Source of the DNA: Pseudoflavonifractor sp. 524-17
GTDB lineage: Bacteria; Bacillota; Clostridia; Oscillospirales; Oscillospiraceae
NCBI RefSeq assembly: GCF_009935845.1
Contig: NZ_QWEK01000032.1
Coordinates: 1-48,080, forward strand
Reading direction: 5' to 3'
Length of the DNA: 48,080 bases
The notes under the pieces are model-generated. The model did no database searches and had not been told where the DNA came from. It worked only from the letters and a program-made list of their open reading frames with translations. Below, in pieces: positions 24,097-32,155 of the stretch. Position numbers and translations under genes: made by a program. The stretch's first letter is position 1. Every line of letters starts with the position of its first letter.

Positions 24097-25967
24097 GTAT
24101 GACAAACCGAGACGCCCTTCTGGCCCGGCGGGAATCCGCCCAGGAGGCACTGAGCCGCTTTGACTGCCGCATTCTGGTCTGCGCCGGCACCGGCTGCCTG
24201 GCCTCCGGCTCTCAGGCCGTCTACGAGACCATGCAGCGGCTGTGCGCCGATCTCCCCAACGTGGCGGTGGAGTGCAGCGGACACGTCTCCCATATCGGGG
24301 TGGCCAATACCGGCTGTCAGGGCATCTGTGAGCTGGGCCCCCTGGTTCGCATTGAGCCCTATCACTATCAGTACATCAAGGTCAGGCCGGAAGACTGCCA
24401 GGAAATTTTTGAAAAAACTGTCCTCAAGGGTGAGCCGGTGGAGCGGCTGTTTTATGAAAATCAGAACGGAAAACCCTGCCAGCGTCCCGAGGATATTCCC
24501 TTCATGGCCGGCCAGACCCGTGTAGTGCTGGAGCACTGCGGCGGTATTGACGCAGTCTCTCTGGACGAGTATATCGCCGTGGGTGGGTACGATGCCCTGT
24601 CCAAAGCGCTGTTTGACCTCACCCCCGCCCAGATCATTGACGAGATTGACCGCTCCGGCCTGCGGGGCCGCGGCGGCGGCGGCTTCCCCGCGGGAACTAA
24701 GTGGAAGCAGGTAGCCGCCCATACCGAGGCCGCTGTCAAGTACGTAGTGTGCAACGGCGACGAGGGCGATCCCGGCGCCTTTATGGACGGTTCCCTGATG
24801 GAAGGCGACCCCTACAAGCTCATTGAGGGTCTCACTATCGCCGGCTATGCTGTGGGTTCCACAGAGGGATACATTTACGTCCGCGCCGAGTACCCCAACT
24901 CGGTCTCCCGGCTCAACTACGCCATTGAGCAGGCGGAGCAGGCCGGCCTGCTGGGCGACAATATCATGGGCAGCGGCGTGTCCTTCCACCTCCACGTCAA
25001 CCGGGGGGCCGGCGCCTTTGTCTGCGGCGAGGGCAGCGCCCTCACCGCCTCTATTGAGGGCAGCCGGGGAATGCCCCGCACCAAGCCCCCCCGCACTGTA
25101 GACCACGGCCTCTGGAACGCCCCCACGCTGCTTAACAACGTGGAGACCTACGCCAACGTACCCAACATCGTTCTGCGGGGGGCGGACTGGTTCCGCACCA
25201 TCGGCTCGGACAACAGCCCCGGCACCAAGACCTTCTCCATCACCGGCGCCATCGCCAACACCGGCCTGATTGAGGTCCCCATGGGCACCACCCTGCGGGA
25301 GATCATCTACGACATCGGCGGCGGCATCAAGGGCGGCGGCGAGTTCAAGGCAGTCCAGATCGGCGGCCCCTCCGGCGGCTGTCTCACCAGAGAGCATCTG
25401 GACGTGCCCCTGGACTTTGACTCGGTGAAGAACTACGACGCCATTGTGGGTTCCGGCGGCCTGGTGGTCATGGACGAGAACACCTGCATGGTAGAGGTAG
25501 CCCGCTTCTTCATGAGCTTCACCCAGCGGGAGAGCTGCGGCAAGTGTTCCCCCTGCCGCATCGGCACCAAGCGGATGCTGGAGATTCTGGAGCGGATTGT
25601 GGCCGGCAAGGGCACTTTGGAGGATCTGGACAAACTGGAGGAAATCGCTCAGTTTGTGCGGAAAAACTCCCTGTGCGGCCTGGGCAAGAGCGCCCCCCTT
25701 CCCGTAATCAGTACCCTCAAACGCTTCCGTGAGGAGTACGGGGAACACATCTCGCACCACAAGTGCGCCGCCCACGTGTGCCAGGCTATGAAGGTCTACA
25801 CCATTGACCCGGACAAGTGCATCGGCTGCACCAAGTGCGCCCGAAACTGTCCTGTCTCCGCCATTTCCGGCGCGGCGAAACAGCCCCATACCATTGACGC
25901 CGCCAAGTGTATTCGGTGCGGCGCCTGCCAGGCGGGCTGCCCGGTCAACGCCATTTCCGCGGATTAA
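24093..25967 (+). CDS. NuoF-like NADH/FMN subunit of formate dehydrogenase
   Basis: Encodes 624 aa. Order: an N-terminal thioredoxin-like [2Fe-2S] domain (about 20-125; CAGTGCLASG), the NuoF core with NADH and FMN sites (GLRGRGGGGFPAG and GDEGDPGAFMD), an SLBB domain, the [4Fe-4S] motif ESCGKCSPCRIG, and a C-terminal two-cluster ferredoxin (CIGCTKCARNCPV and CIRCGACQAGCPV). This is the HydB/HymB layout seen in NADH-linked hydrogenases and formate dehydrogenases of Clostridia. It oxidises or forms NADH and passes electrons through FMN. Whether the complex bifurcates to ferredoxin cannot be told. Confidence 0.93.
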   Translation: MSMTNRDALLARRESAQEALSRFDCRILVCAGTGCLASGSQAVYETMQRLCADLPNVAVECSGHVSHIGVANTGCQGICELGPLVRIEPYHYQYIKVRPEDCQEIFEKTVLKGEPVERLFYENQNGKPCQRPEDIPFMAGQTRVVLEHCGGIDAVSLDEYIAVGGYDALSKALFDLTPAQIIDEIDRSGLRGRGGGGFPAGTKWKQVAAHTEAAVKYVVCNGDEGDPGAFMDGSLMEGDPYKLIEGLTIAGYAVGSTEGYIYVRAEYPNSVSRLNYAIEQAEQAGLLGDNIMGSGVSFHLHVNRGAGAFVCGEGSALTASIEGSRGMPRTKPPRTVDHGLWNAPTLLNNVETYANVPNIVLRGADWFRTIGSDNSPGTKTFSITGAIANTGLIEVPMGTTLREIIYDIGGGIKGGGEFKAVQIGGPSGGCLTREHLDVPLDFDSVKNYDAIVGSGGLVVMDENTCMVEVARFFMSFTQRESCGKCSPCRIGTKRMLEILERIVAGKGTLEDLDKLEEIAQFVRKNSLCGLGKSAPLPVISTLKRFREEYGEHISHHKCAAHVCQAMKVYTIDPDKCIGCTKCARNCPVSAISGAAKQPHTIDAAKCIRCGACQAGCPVNAISAD

Positions 25968-25982
25968 GAGGAGGGAGTTACC

Positions 25983-28688
25983 ATGAGTTTGATCCATGTC
26001 ACAATCGACGGCATCCCGGTGGAGGTGGAAAAGGGCGCCACCATTTTGGAGGCCGCCGGGCTGGCGGGGGTGAATATTCCCACGCTGTGCCACATCAAGA
26101 GCTTGATGCCTGACGGCTCCTGCCGCATCTGCACCGTGGAGATCGAAAACCGGGGCCGGACCAGACTGGACACCGCCTGCTCCGCCCACTGCGCTGAGGG
26201 GGACCAGATTCAAACCCGCTCTGAGGCGGTCGTCAGCGCCCGCCGGGGTATTTTGGATATGCTGCTGTCCAACCACCCCACCAACTGCTTCTCCTGCCCC
26301 TCCAACGGCAGCTGCAAGCTCCAGGATTTGTGCTATGAGTATGGGGTAAAGGAGACTTCCTGCCCCGGTGAAATGTCCCAGCTGCCGGTGGACGACTCCA
26401 ACCCCTTTTTTACCTATGACCCCAACCTGTGCATTCTGTGCCATCGCTGTGTCAACACCTGTCACAAGATTGTAGGCTGCGGCGCCATTGACACTATGGA
26501 GCGGGGCTTTGACTCGGTAATCAGCCCCCCCTTCGGCCTGCCTTGGCGGGAGAGTTCTTGTGAATCCTGCGGCAACTGTGTGGCCGCCTGCCCCACCGGC
26601 GCCCTTACCTCCAAGCGCAGATGGAACTACCGCCCCTGGCAGGTGGAAAAAAAGGTGCTCACCACCTGTCCCCACTGCGCTGTGGGCTGCCAGTACTACC
26701 TGCTGGTCAACGGGGAGGGCAGGATCGTGGACACTGAGGCCTATCACGGCCCGTCCAACCGGGGCCTGCTGTGCGTCAAGGGCCGGTCCGGCTCCTTTGA
26801 CTTCGTCCAATCCCCGGAGCGGCTGAAATATCCCCTGATCAAAAACAAACAGACCGGCAAGTTTGAGCGGGCCACCTGGGATGAGGCCCTGGATCTCGTC
26901 GCCTCTAAATTTATGGAGCTGAAAAAGCAGTACGGCCCTGATTCTCTGGCCGGGTTCGCCTGCTCCCGCTCTCCCAACGAGGACTGCTATATGCTCCAGA
27001 AGATGGTGCGCACCTGCTTTAGCACCAACAACACCGACAACTGCGCCCGGGTCTGCCACTCCGCTTCTGTTGCCGGCCTGGCCATGACCTTGGGTTCCGG
27101 CGCCATGACCAATCCCATCGCCGACATCACTCAAAGGCCCGATGTCATCATGCTGGTGGGCTCCAACCCGGAGGAGGCCCACCCTGTGGTGGGAATGCAG
27201 ATCCGCCAGGCGGTTCAGCGGGGGTGTAAGCTCATTGTGGTGGACCCCCGAGATATCGGCTTGGCCAAACAGGCCGACATCCACCTCAAGCTCAGGCCCG
27301 GCACCAACGTAGCCTTTGCCAACGGCATCATGAATGTAATCCTCTCCGAGGGACTGGAGGATAAGGACTTCATCGCCCAGCGCACTGAGGGCTTTGAGCA
27401 GCTGCGGGACATTGTGAAGGAGTACACCCCCGAGCGGGTGGCGGAGATCTGCCATATCGACGCGGAGGACCTCCGGGCCGCGGCGCTACTGTACGCCAGG
27501 GCAGACAGAGCCCCCATCATCTACTGCCTGGGGGTCACTGAGCATTCTACCGGCACCGAGGGCGTCATGTCCATGTCCAATATGGCCATGCTGGTGGGCA
27601 AGCTGGGCCGGGAGGGCTGCGGCGTCAACCCCCTGCGGGGCCAAAACAATGTCCAGGGCGCCTGCGATATGGGCTGTATGCCTGGGGACTATCCCGGCTA
27701 TCAGAAGGTTGACAAGCCCGAGGTTTGGGAAAAATTTGAGAAGGCCTGGGGTGTGCCCCTGAGTCACAAGCCCGGTCTCCACGCCACTGACGTCTTCCCC
27801 GCCGCCATTGAGGGCAAAATCAAGGGCCTGTTCATTTTCGGTGAGGATCCGGTTGTCACCGATCCCGATACCAGCCATGTAATCAAGGCCCTGGAGAGCC
27901 TGGATTTCTTCGTCCTTCAGGAGCTTTTCATGACTGAAACCGCTCAATACGCCGACGTTATCCTCCCCGGCGCCAGCTACGCGGAAAAGGAGGGCGTGTT
28001 CTCCAACACAGAGCGCCGCCAGTGCCGGGTGCGCAAGGCAGTAAACAGCCCCGGCGAGGCCCGGCTGGACACCGACATCTTCATCGATCTGATGAACCGG
28101 ATGGGCTACCCCCAGCCCCACCTCACCGCCGCGGAGATCTATGACGAGATTGCCTCTGTCACCCCCAGCTTCGGCGGTATGAGCCACGCCCGGCTGGACG
28201 CAGGGGAGTACCTCCAGTGGCCCTGCCCCTCTAAGGACCACCCCGGCACCCCCATCCTTCACGTGGGCAAGTTCTCTCGTGGTCTGGGCTGGTTCTATCC
28301 TGCGGAGTATGTCCCCTCTGCTGAGCTCCCCGACAGCGAATATCCCTTCATTCTCAGCACGGGGCGCATTCTCTACCACTACAACACCCGCGCCATGACC
28401 GGCAAAACTCAGGGACTGATGGAAATCGAGGGCTCCTCTTTTATCGAGGTCAATGAGAAGGACGCCGTCCGCCTGGGCATCGCCAACGGCGACAAGGTCA
28501 AGGTGTCCTCCCGCCGGGGCAGCATTACCTCGGTGGCCCGGGTGGGCGCCAAGGTGTCCCCCGGCGAGACCTGGATGCCCTTCCATTTCCCCGACGGCAA
28601 CCCCAATTGGATCACTAACGCTGCCTTGGACAAGTACGCCCGTATTCCGGAGTACAAAGTCTGCGCTATCCGGCTGGAGAAGGCCTGA
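25983..28688 (+). CDS. fdhA: Formate dehydrogenase, catalytic molybdopterin subunit
   Basis: Encodes 901 aa. It interconverts formate and CO2. N-terminal [2Fe-2S] domain (PTLCHIKSLMPDGSCRIC), a His-Cys [4Fe-4S] motif (HPTNCFSCPSNGSC), two further clusters (CILCHRCVNTC; CESCGNCVAACP), the Fdh [4Fe-4S] motif (CPHCAVGC) and a full molybdopterin domain. The active-site residue is Cys358 (TGC at 27054-27056) in NCARVCHS, where many clostridial enzymes use selenocysteine; the His that follows is kept. A 15-base gap with GAGGAGG joins it to the NuoF-like gene. Alternative: another NAD-linked molybdopterin oxidoreductase, but the adjacent fdhD supports formate dehydrogenase. Confidence 0.92.
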   Translation: MSLIHVTIDGIPVEVEKGATILEAAGLAGVNIPTLCHIKSLMPDGSCRICTVEIENRGRTRLDTACSAHCAEGDQIQTRSEAVVSARRGILDMLLSNHPTNCFSCPSNGSCKLQDLCYEYGVKETSCPGEMSQLPVDDSNPFFTYDPNLCILCHRCVNTCHKIVGCGAIDTMERGFDSVISPPFGLPWRESSCESCGNCVAACPTGALTSKRRWNYRPWQVEKKVLTTCPHCAVGCQYYLLVNGEGRIVDTEAYHGPSNRGLLCVKGRSGSFDFVQSPERLKYPLIKNKQTGKFERATWDEALDLVASKFMELKKQYGPDSLAGFACSRSPNEDCYMLQKMVRTCFSTNNTDNCARVCHSASVAGLAMTLGSGAMTNPIADITQRPDVIMLVGSNPEEAHPVVGMQIRQAVQRGCKLIVVDPRDIGLAKQADIHLKLRPGTNVAFANGIMNVILSEGLEDKDFIAQRTEGFEQLRDIVKEYTPERVAEICHIDAEDLRAAALLYARADRAPIIYCLGVTEHSTGTEGVMSMSNMAMLVGKLGREGCGVNPLRGQNNVQGACDMGCMPGDYPGYQKVDKPEVWEKFEKAWGVPLSHKPGLHATDVFPAAIEGKIKGLFIFGEDPVVTDPDTSHVIKALESLDFFVLQELFMTETAQYADVILPGASYAEKEGVFSNTERRQCRVRKAVNSPGEARLDTDIFIDLMNRMGYPQPHLTAAEIYDEIASVTPSFGGMSHARLDAGEYLQWPCPSKDHPGTPILHVGKFSRGLGWFYPAEYVPSAELPDSEYPFILSTGRILYHYNTRAMTGKTQGLMEIEGSSFIEVNEKDAVRLGIANGDKVKVSSRRGSITSVARVGAKVSPGETWMPFHFPDGNPNWITNAALDKYARIPEYKVCAIRLEKA

Positions 28689-28699
28689 GCATAACTACA

Positions 28700-28738
28700 G
28701 CCGCGGGAGCCAAAAGAAGCTCCTGCGGCCTATTTTTT
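28700..28738 (+). terminator. Terminator between fdhA and fdhD
   Basis: GCCGCGGGAGC (28700-28710) and GCTCCTGCGGC (28719-28729) form the stem, followed by TATTTTTT. Read-through or a separate promoter would be needed for fdhD, so its level may be set lower than that of the enzyme. Confidence 0.8.
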
Positions 28739-28757
28739 GGATTGAGAGTAACGGTCT

Positions 28758-29477
28758 ATGAGTGAATTTCTCCTGTCTCAATGGCTGCCTGTCACCCGGG
28801 CGGAGGGAGACGCCGCCGTCCCCGGCCAGGACGAGGTGGTGGTGGAGCACACCCTCCAGGTGGAGGTAAACGGCGTGCCCTCCTTCTCCCTGTCCTGCTC
28901 GCCGGAGTACCTGGAGGAGCTGGTGGCAGGCAATCTATACAGCCGGGGCCTGATCTCCGCTTCGGAGCAGATTTGCGCCCTCTCTCCCGCGCCGGACTGG
29001 AGCCGGGTTTCGGTTTCCCTCTCCCCCGCCTGTCCCCAGACGCCGCAGGAGGAACCGCCCCTTACCCTGCCGGCCTCCACAGCCTACTGGCTGATGAGCC
29101 AAAACCTCACTGCCTCCGCCCTCTTTCAGCGCACCGGCGGAGTCCACTGCGTCTCCCTCTACTGGCCCGACCACCCCCTCCTCTCCCGGCAGGATCTGGC
29201 CCGGCATAATGCGGTGGACAAGGTCATCGGTCACGCTTTGCTCCACGCTCTCCCCCTCAGCCAGGCTGTGCTGGCGGTCAGCGGCCGGCTGTCCGCCGAT
29301 ATGATGGACAAGGCCGCCCGGGCACGCATTCCCATTGTGCTGTCCAAGGGCGCTCCCACCAGCCGGGCTATTCAGATTGCCCAGACGCACCACATCACCC
29401 TCACCGGCTTCATCCGGGGGGAACGCATGAACCTCTATACCTGGCCAGAGCGCATCCGCACTGTGCAACACAGCTGA
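28758..29477 (+). CDS. fdhD: FdhD sulfurtransferase for formate dehydrogenase
   Basis: Encodes 239 aa. FdhD carries sulfur to the molybdenum cofactor of formate dehydrogenase, which the enzyme needs for activity. FQRTGGVHCVSL, ARHNAVDKVIGHAL and SGRLSADMMDKAARARIPIV are conserved FdhD stretches. The CxxC pair that relays sulfur in the E. coli protein is not evident; only one Cys lies in the matching loop (SPACPQTPQ), and another sits in GVHC where small residues are usual. The ribosome site is weak. Confidence 0.9.
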   Translation: MSEFLLSQWLPVTRAEGDAAVPGQDEVVVEHTLQVEVNGVPSFSLSCSPEYLEELVAGNLYSRGLISASEQICALSPAPDWSRVSVSLSPACPQTPQEEPPLTLPASTAYWLMSQNLTASALFQRTGGVHCVSLYWPDHPLLSRQDLARHNAVDKVIGHALLHALPLSQAVLAVSGRLSADMMDKAARARIPIVLSKGAPTSRAIQIAQTHHITLTGFIRGERMNLYTWPERIRTVQHS

Positions 29478-29505
29478 GCCCCTGCACCCTGCCTCCTTTT
29501 CCTCA

Positions 29506-29511
29506 TATAAT
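29506..29511 (+). promoter_or_regulatory. -10 box of the amidase gene
   Basis: A perfect TATAAT lies 23 bases before the amidase ATG, with AAGGAGG between them; no strong -35 hexamer is seen. Confidence 0.5.
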
Positions 29512-29533
29512 GGGAAAAAGGAGGTAATTTCTT

Positions 29534-30274
29534 ATGCCCATTTTGTACCTTTCCCCCTCAACCCAGGAAAATAATCTGTATGTCAACAGCGGTACAGAAG
29601 AAGAGTGGATGAACCGCCTCGCCGATCGGATGGAGCCCTATCTCTCCGCCAGCGGCATCCGCTTTGACCGCAACACACCGGAGATGACCGCCGCTTCTTC
29701 CATCCGGGCCTCCAATGATGGAAACTACGATCTCCATCTCGCCCTCCACTCCAACGCCGCCCCAGACAGCCGCTATGGAGAGCTGCGGGGCATCCTGGTC
29801 TTCTACTTTCCCGGCAGCACCGAGGGGCAGACCGCCGCCAATCTGGTTGCGGAAAATCTGAAAACTGTCTATCCCCTGCCAAACCTGGTCCAGGCTCGAT
29901 CCACCACCGCCATTGGAGAGGTTCGCCGGGTCCAGGCCCCCTCTGTCTTCCTGGAGCTGGGCTACCACGACAACCCCGACGATGCCGCCTGGATCAAGAG
30001 CAACCTAGACCCCATCGCCCGCAGCATTGTGATGGCCCTGACAGAGTACTTCTCCCTTCCCTTTCTGGAGCCCTCTCCCGCCCGGCCTGCGGTTGTGGAC
30101 GTAAACTGGGGCTACCTTAATATTCGCGACCGTCCTGACCCCACCGCTCAGATTCTGGCCCACGCCTACGACGGCGCCCCCTTGTCCATCCTGGGCCAGT
30201 GGAAAAACTGGTATGTGGTCCAGTTTGACGGACTCACCGGCTGGGCCAGCGCGGACTTTATTACATTGATCTAA
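29534..30274 (+). CDS. N-acetylmuramoyl-L-alanine amidase with SH3 domain
   Basis: Encodes 246 aa, with AAGGAGG upstream. An Amidase_3 domain (about 1-175) is followed by an SH3-type wall-binding domain (188-246; WGYLNIRDRPDPTA). The zinc ligand His72 (LALHSN) and catalytic Glu140 (FLELGYHDN) are present. The first zinc His of the usual PGHGG is replaced: this protein starts PILYLSPSTQENN. There is no signal peptide, so release by lysis or during sporulation, as for CwlC-type enzymes, is likely. Confidence 0.85.
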   Translation: MPILYLSPSTQENNLYVNSGTEEEWMNRLADRMEPYLSASGIRFDRNTPEMTAASSIRASNDGNYDLHLALHSNAAPDSRYGELRGILVFYFPGSTEGQTAANLVAENLKTVYPLPNLVQARSTTAIGEVRRVQAPSVFLELGYHDNPDDAAWIKSNLDPIARSIVMALTEYFSLPFLEPSPARPAVVDVNWGYLNIRDRPDPTAQILAHAYDGAPLSILGQWKNWYVVQFDGLTGWASADFITLI

Positions 30275-30275
30275 A

Positions 30276-30418
30276 AAGGGGCACCAATCGCCCCAGTGTC
30301 CATCCCTGCGAGCCAAAATCGCCCCTGGCTGTGCAAAATCTTTGGAATATCAAAGTATTCCTGCTTCAGCGGCGGTTTTGGCTCGCAGATCTGTATACTT
30401 CAGCGATTGGTACCCCTT
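30276..30418. repeat. MITE-like hairpin repeat, copy 2
   Basis: 143 bases with nested inverted repeats. Outer pair 30276-30291 and 30403-30418 match at 15 of 16; inner pair 30306-30323 and 30371-30388 match at 17 of 18. The central loop holds AGTATTCCTGCTTCA, nearly identical to the centre of copy 1 (12150-12315). It lies between the convergent amidase and ABC exporter genes and could double as a bidirectional terminator. Confidence 0.75.
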
Positions 30419-30435
30419 CATGGCAGACAACTTTT

Positions 30436-32124
30436 CTACTGTACTCTTACTAATTTTCGGTTTTCCAGACGGTAGACATACTCACATTCGTTGGCCAGAT
30501 TAAGGTGATGCGTCACCAGCAGAAGCGTCTTGTCCCCTTGTATCTTTCGAATGGAATCCAATACCGCATTTTCCGTATCCGTATCCAGCGCCGCGGTGGC
30601 CTCATCCATAATCAAAATCTCAAACTGCTTGTATAACGCCCTGGCCAGTGCAATACGCTGGCGCTGGCCACCGGAAATTGCGGTACCATTCCGGCCAATC
30701 AGTGTATCCAGCCCATCTGGCATTTTTTGGACATCCTCCCAAATCTGCGCGCACTTCAGGCACTCAATCAGCCGCGCCTCATCCTCATCCACCATAAAGG
30801 CTACATTGCTGCGGATGGTATCATCATTTAAGTAGACAGTCTGGGGAATATAACTGACCACATTTCCAATATCCGCCCGGCACAGACCCTGAGCGTCTTT
30901 TCCTTCTACAACGTCAAGATCGTCATACCAGATATGTCCTGACTGCGGATGCAGCAGCCCCAAAATCAAATCTAAAAATGTGGTCTTTCCCTCCCCGGAG
31001 GGCCCCACAATGGCGACTGAGCGGCCAGCCGGAATCTCAATCGAGGCGTTTTCAAAAATCTGTTTTCCATTTGGATAGTGAAAGCTCAGATTTTCTACAC
31101 GAATACCACAGTTCAATGTGACCCGTTTCTCCCGTAAGTTTGCTCTTTCCGCCTGAAGCCGCCGTATGGCGTCATACCGATCCATCGACTCCTTGAGCGC
31201 CTTATAATATTCAGACGCATATTGCAGTTCCGTCAATGCCGACGAAATTCGATTGGAAACTGGAAGCAGCCGGCTCAAAAGCGTAATATAAACCACCGCT
31301 CCAGGCAGAACCTGGGCTAAATCCACCCCAACCGCCAAAACGACTGCCAGCAGCAGCAGCAATACCACCTGCATGAGGTTTTGGATCACAACATTCTGTG
31401 CTCCCTTGAGCAACGTGAAATCCTTCTGTGCCTTGGCGCATTCCTCACTAACTCTGCGATACTTTTCCAGCAGCTTTCCCTTCCGGGAATCAACTTTGAG
31501 CTCCTTATAGGACCCATAAGCCACGGATACCAGTCCGGTGGCCCTGATTTCCAGCCTTCGTTTTTTTTCGCCGCAGCGAACCGCATAAACATAGCCAAAC
31601 AAATAGAATGCCGCCGTTGACAGTGCGATAGCCAGGCAGCTGACAATGCCAATTCCCTGCGCGATATAGATCAGCATCACGGAGTACGCCCCGGCAACCA
31701 GCAGGTCAACCGCCAAATCCACATACAAGAAAAGCATACCGGCACAGGCGGCAGGGTCAGTCCGCACACTGCTAATGGCCTGCGCAATACTCTTTTCATT
31801 GTGATCCTGCAGCTCTTCTTCCTCATACAGCGCGTAAATTTTTAAGGACCATTTGTGGGCAACATCTACCCTCAACCCGGCGGAGCAGCGTACTTTCAGC
31901 AGGTTGAAGACGCCCGCCAGCAAAAGGACGCCGGCAAGCAGCGCAATCTGAACAATCATCTGGTTTGAGAGATTTGACTGAAAAAGCTGCTGAATCACCG
32001 GTATAATCCGAGATACGCCAAACAGGTCCACCGCCGGACTGAGCAGACTCAACAGCACAAACAGCACAAAATATTTTCTCTGTGGTTTTTCCAAAAGCTG
32101 AATCAGCTTGAAGAATGTTTGCAT
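30436..32124 (-). CDS. ABC exporter, fused membrane and ATPase domains
   Basis: Encodes 562 aa from the second ATG (32124), since AGGAG would be too close to the ATG at 32130. A six-helix membrane domain (about 1-320) precedes an ATPase: Walker A GPSGEGKTT (about 374), Q-loop, signature ISGGQRQR (about 482), Walker B LIMDEATAALD (about 506) and His in VTHHLN. The layout is that of PglK-like glycan or lipid flippases. As last gene of the exopolysaccharide locus it probably exports a lipid-linked glycan or related product. Base composition is lower in GC than the pel genes. Confidence 0.88.
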   Translation of the reverse strand: MQTFFKLIQLLEKPQRKYFVLFVLLSLLSPAVDLFGVSRIIPVIQQLFQSNLSNQMIVQIALLAGVLLLAGVFNLLKVRCSAGLRVDVAHKWSLKIYALYEEEELQDHNEKSIAQAISSVRTDPAACAGMLFLYVDLAVDLLVAGAYSVMLIYIAQGIGIVSCLAIALSTAAFYLFGYVYAVRCGEKKRRLEIRATGLVSVAYGSYKELKVDSRKGKLLEKYRRVSEECAKAQKDFTLLKGAQNVVIQNLMQVVLLLLLAVVLAVGVDLAQVLPGAVVYITLLSRLLPVSNRISSALTELQYASEYYKALKESMDRYDAIRRLQAERANLREKRVTLNCGIRVENLSFHYPNGKQIFENASIEIPAGRSVAIVGPSGEGKTTFLDLILGLLHPQSGHIWYDDLDVVEGKDAQGLCRADIGNVVSYIPQTVYLNDDTIRSNVAFMVDEDEARLIECLKCAQIWEDVQKMPDGLDTLIGRNGTAISGGQRQRIALARALYKQFEILIMDEATAALDTDTENAVLDSIRKIQGDKTLLLVTHHLNLANECEYVYRLENRKLVRVQ

Positions 32125-32155
32125 CGGCATTCTCCTCTCCTATCTGGCTGTTGTC

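Noticed and set aside
27054-27056. Selenocysteine in formate dehydrogenase
   Set aside because: The codon is TGC, not TGA, and the frame is continuous.
23805-27455. A 1216-codon open frame on the minus strand
   Set aside because: It is antisense to the nuoF-like and fdhA genes, which have full family motifs, ribosome sites and codon structure. The frame is open only because GC-rich codons rarely make stops on the other strand.
25983-28688. [FeFe] hydrogenase instead of formate dehydrogenase
   Set aside because: The N-terminal clusters are shared, but the large domain is a molybdopterin oxidoreductase and the H-cluster motifs are absent.
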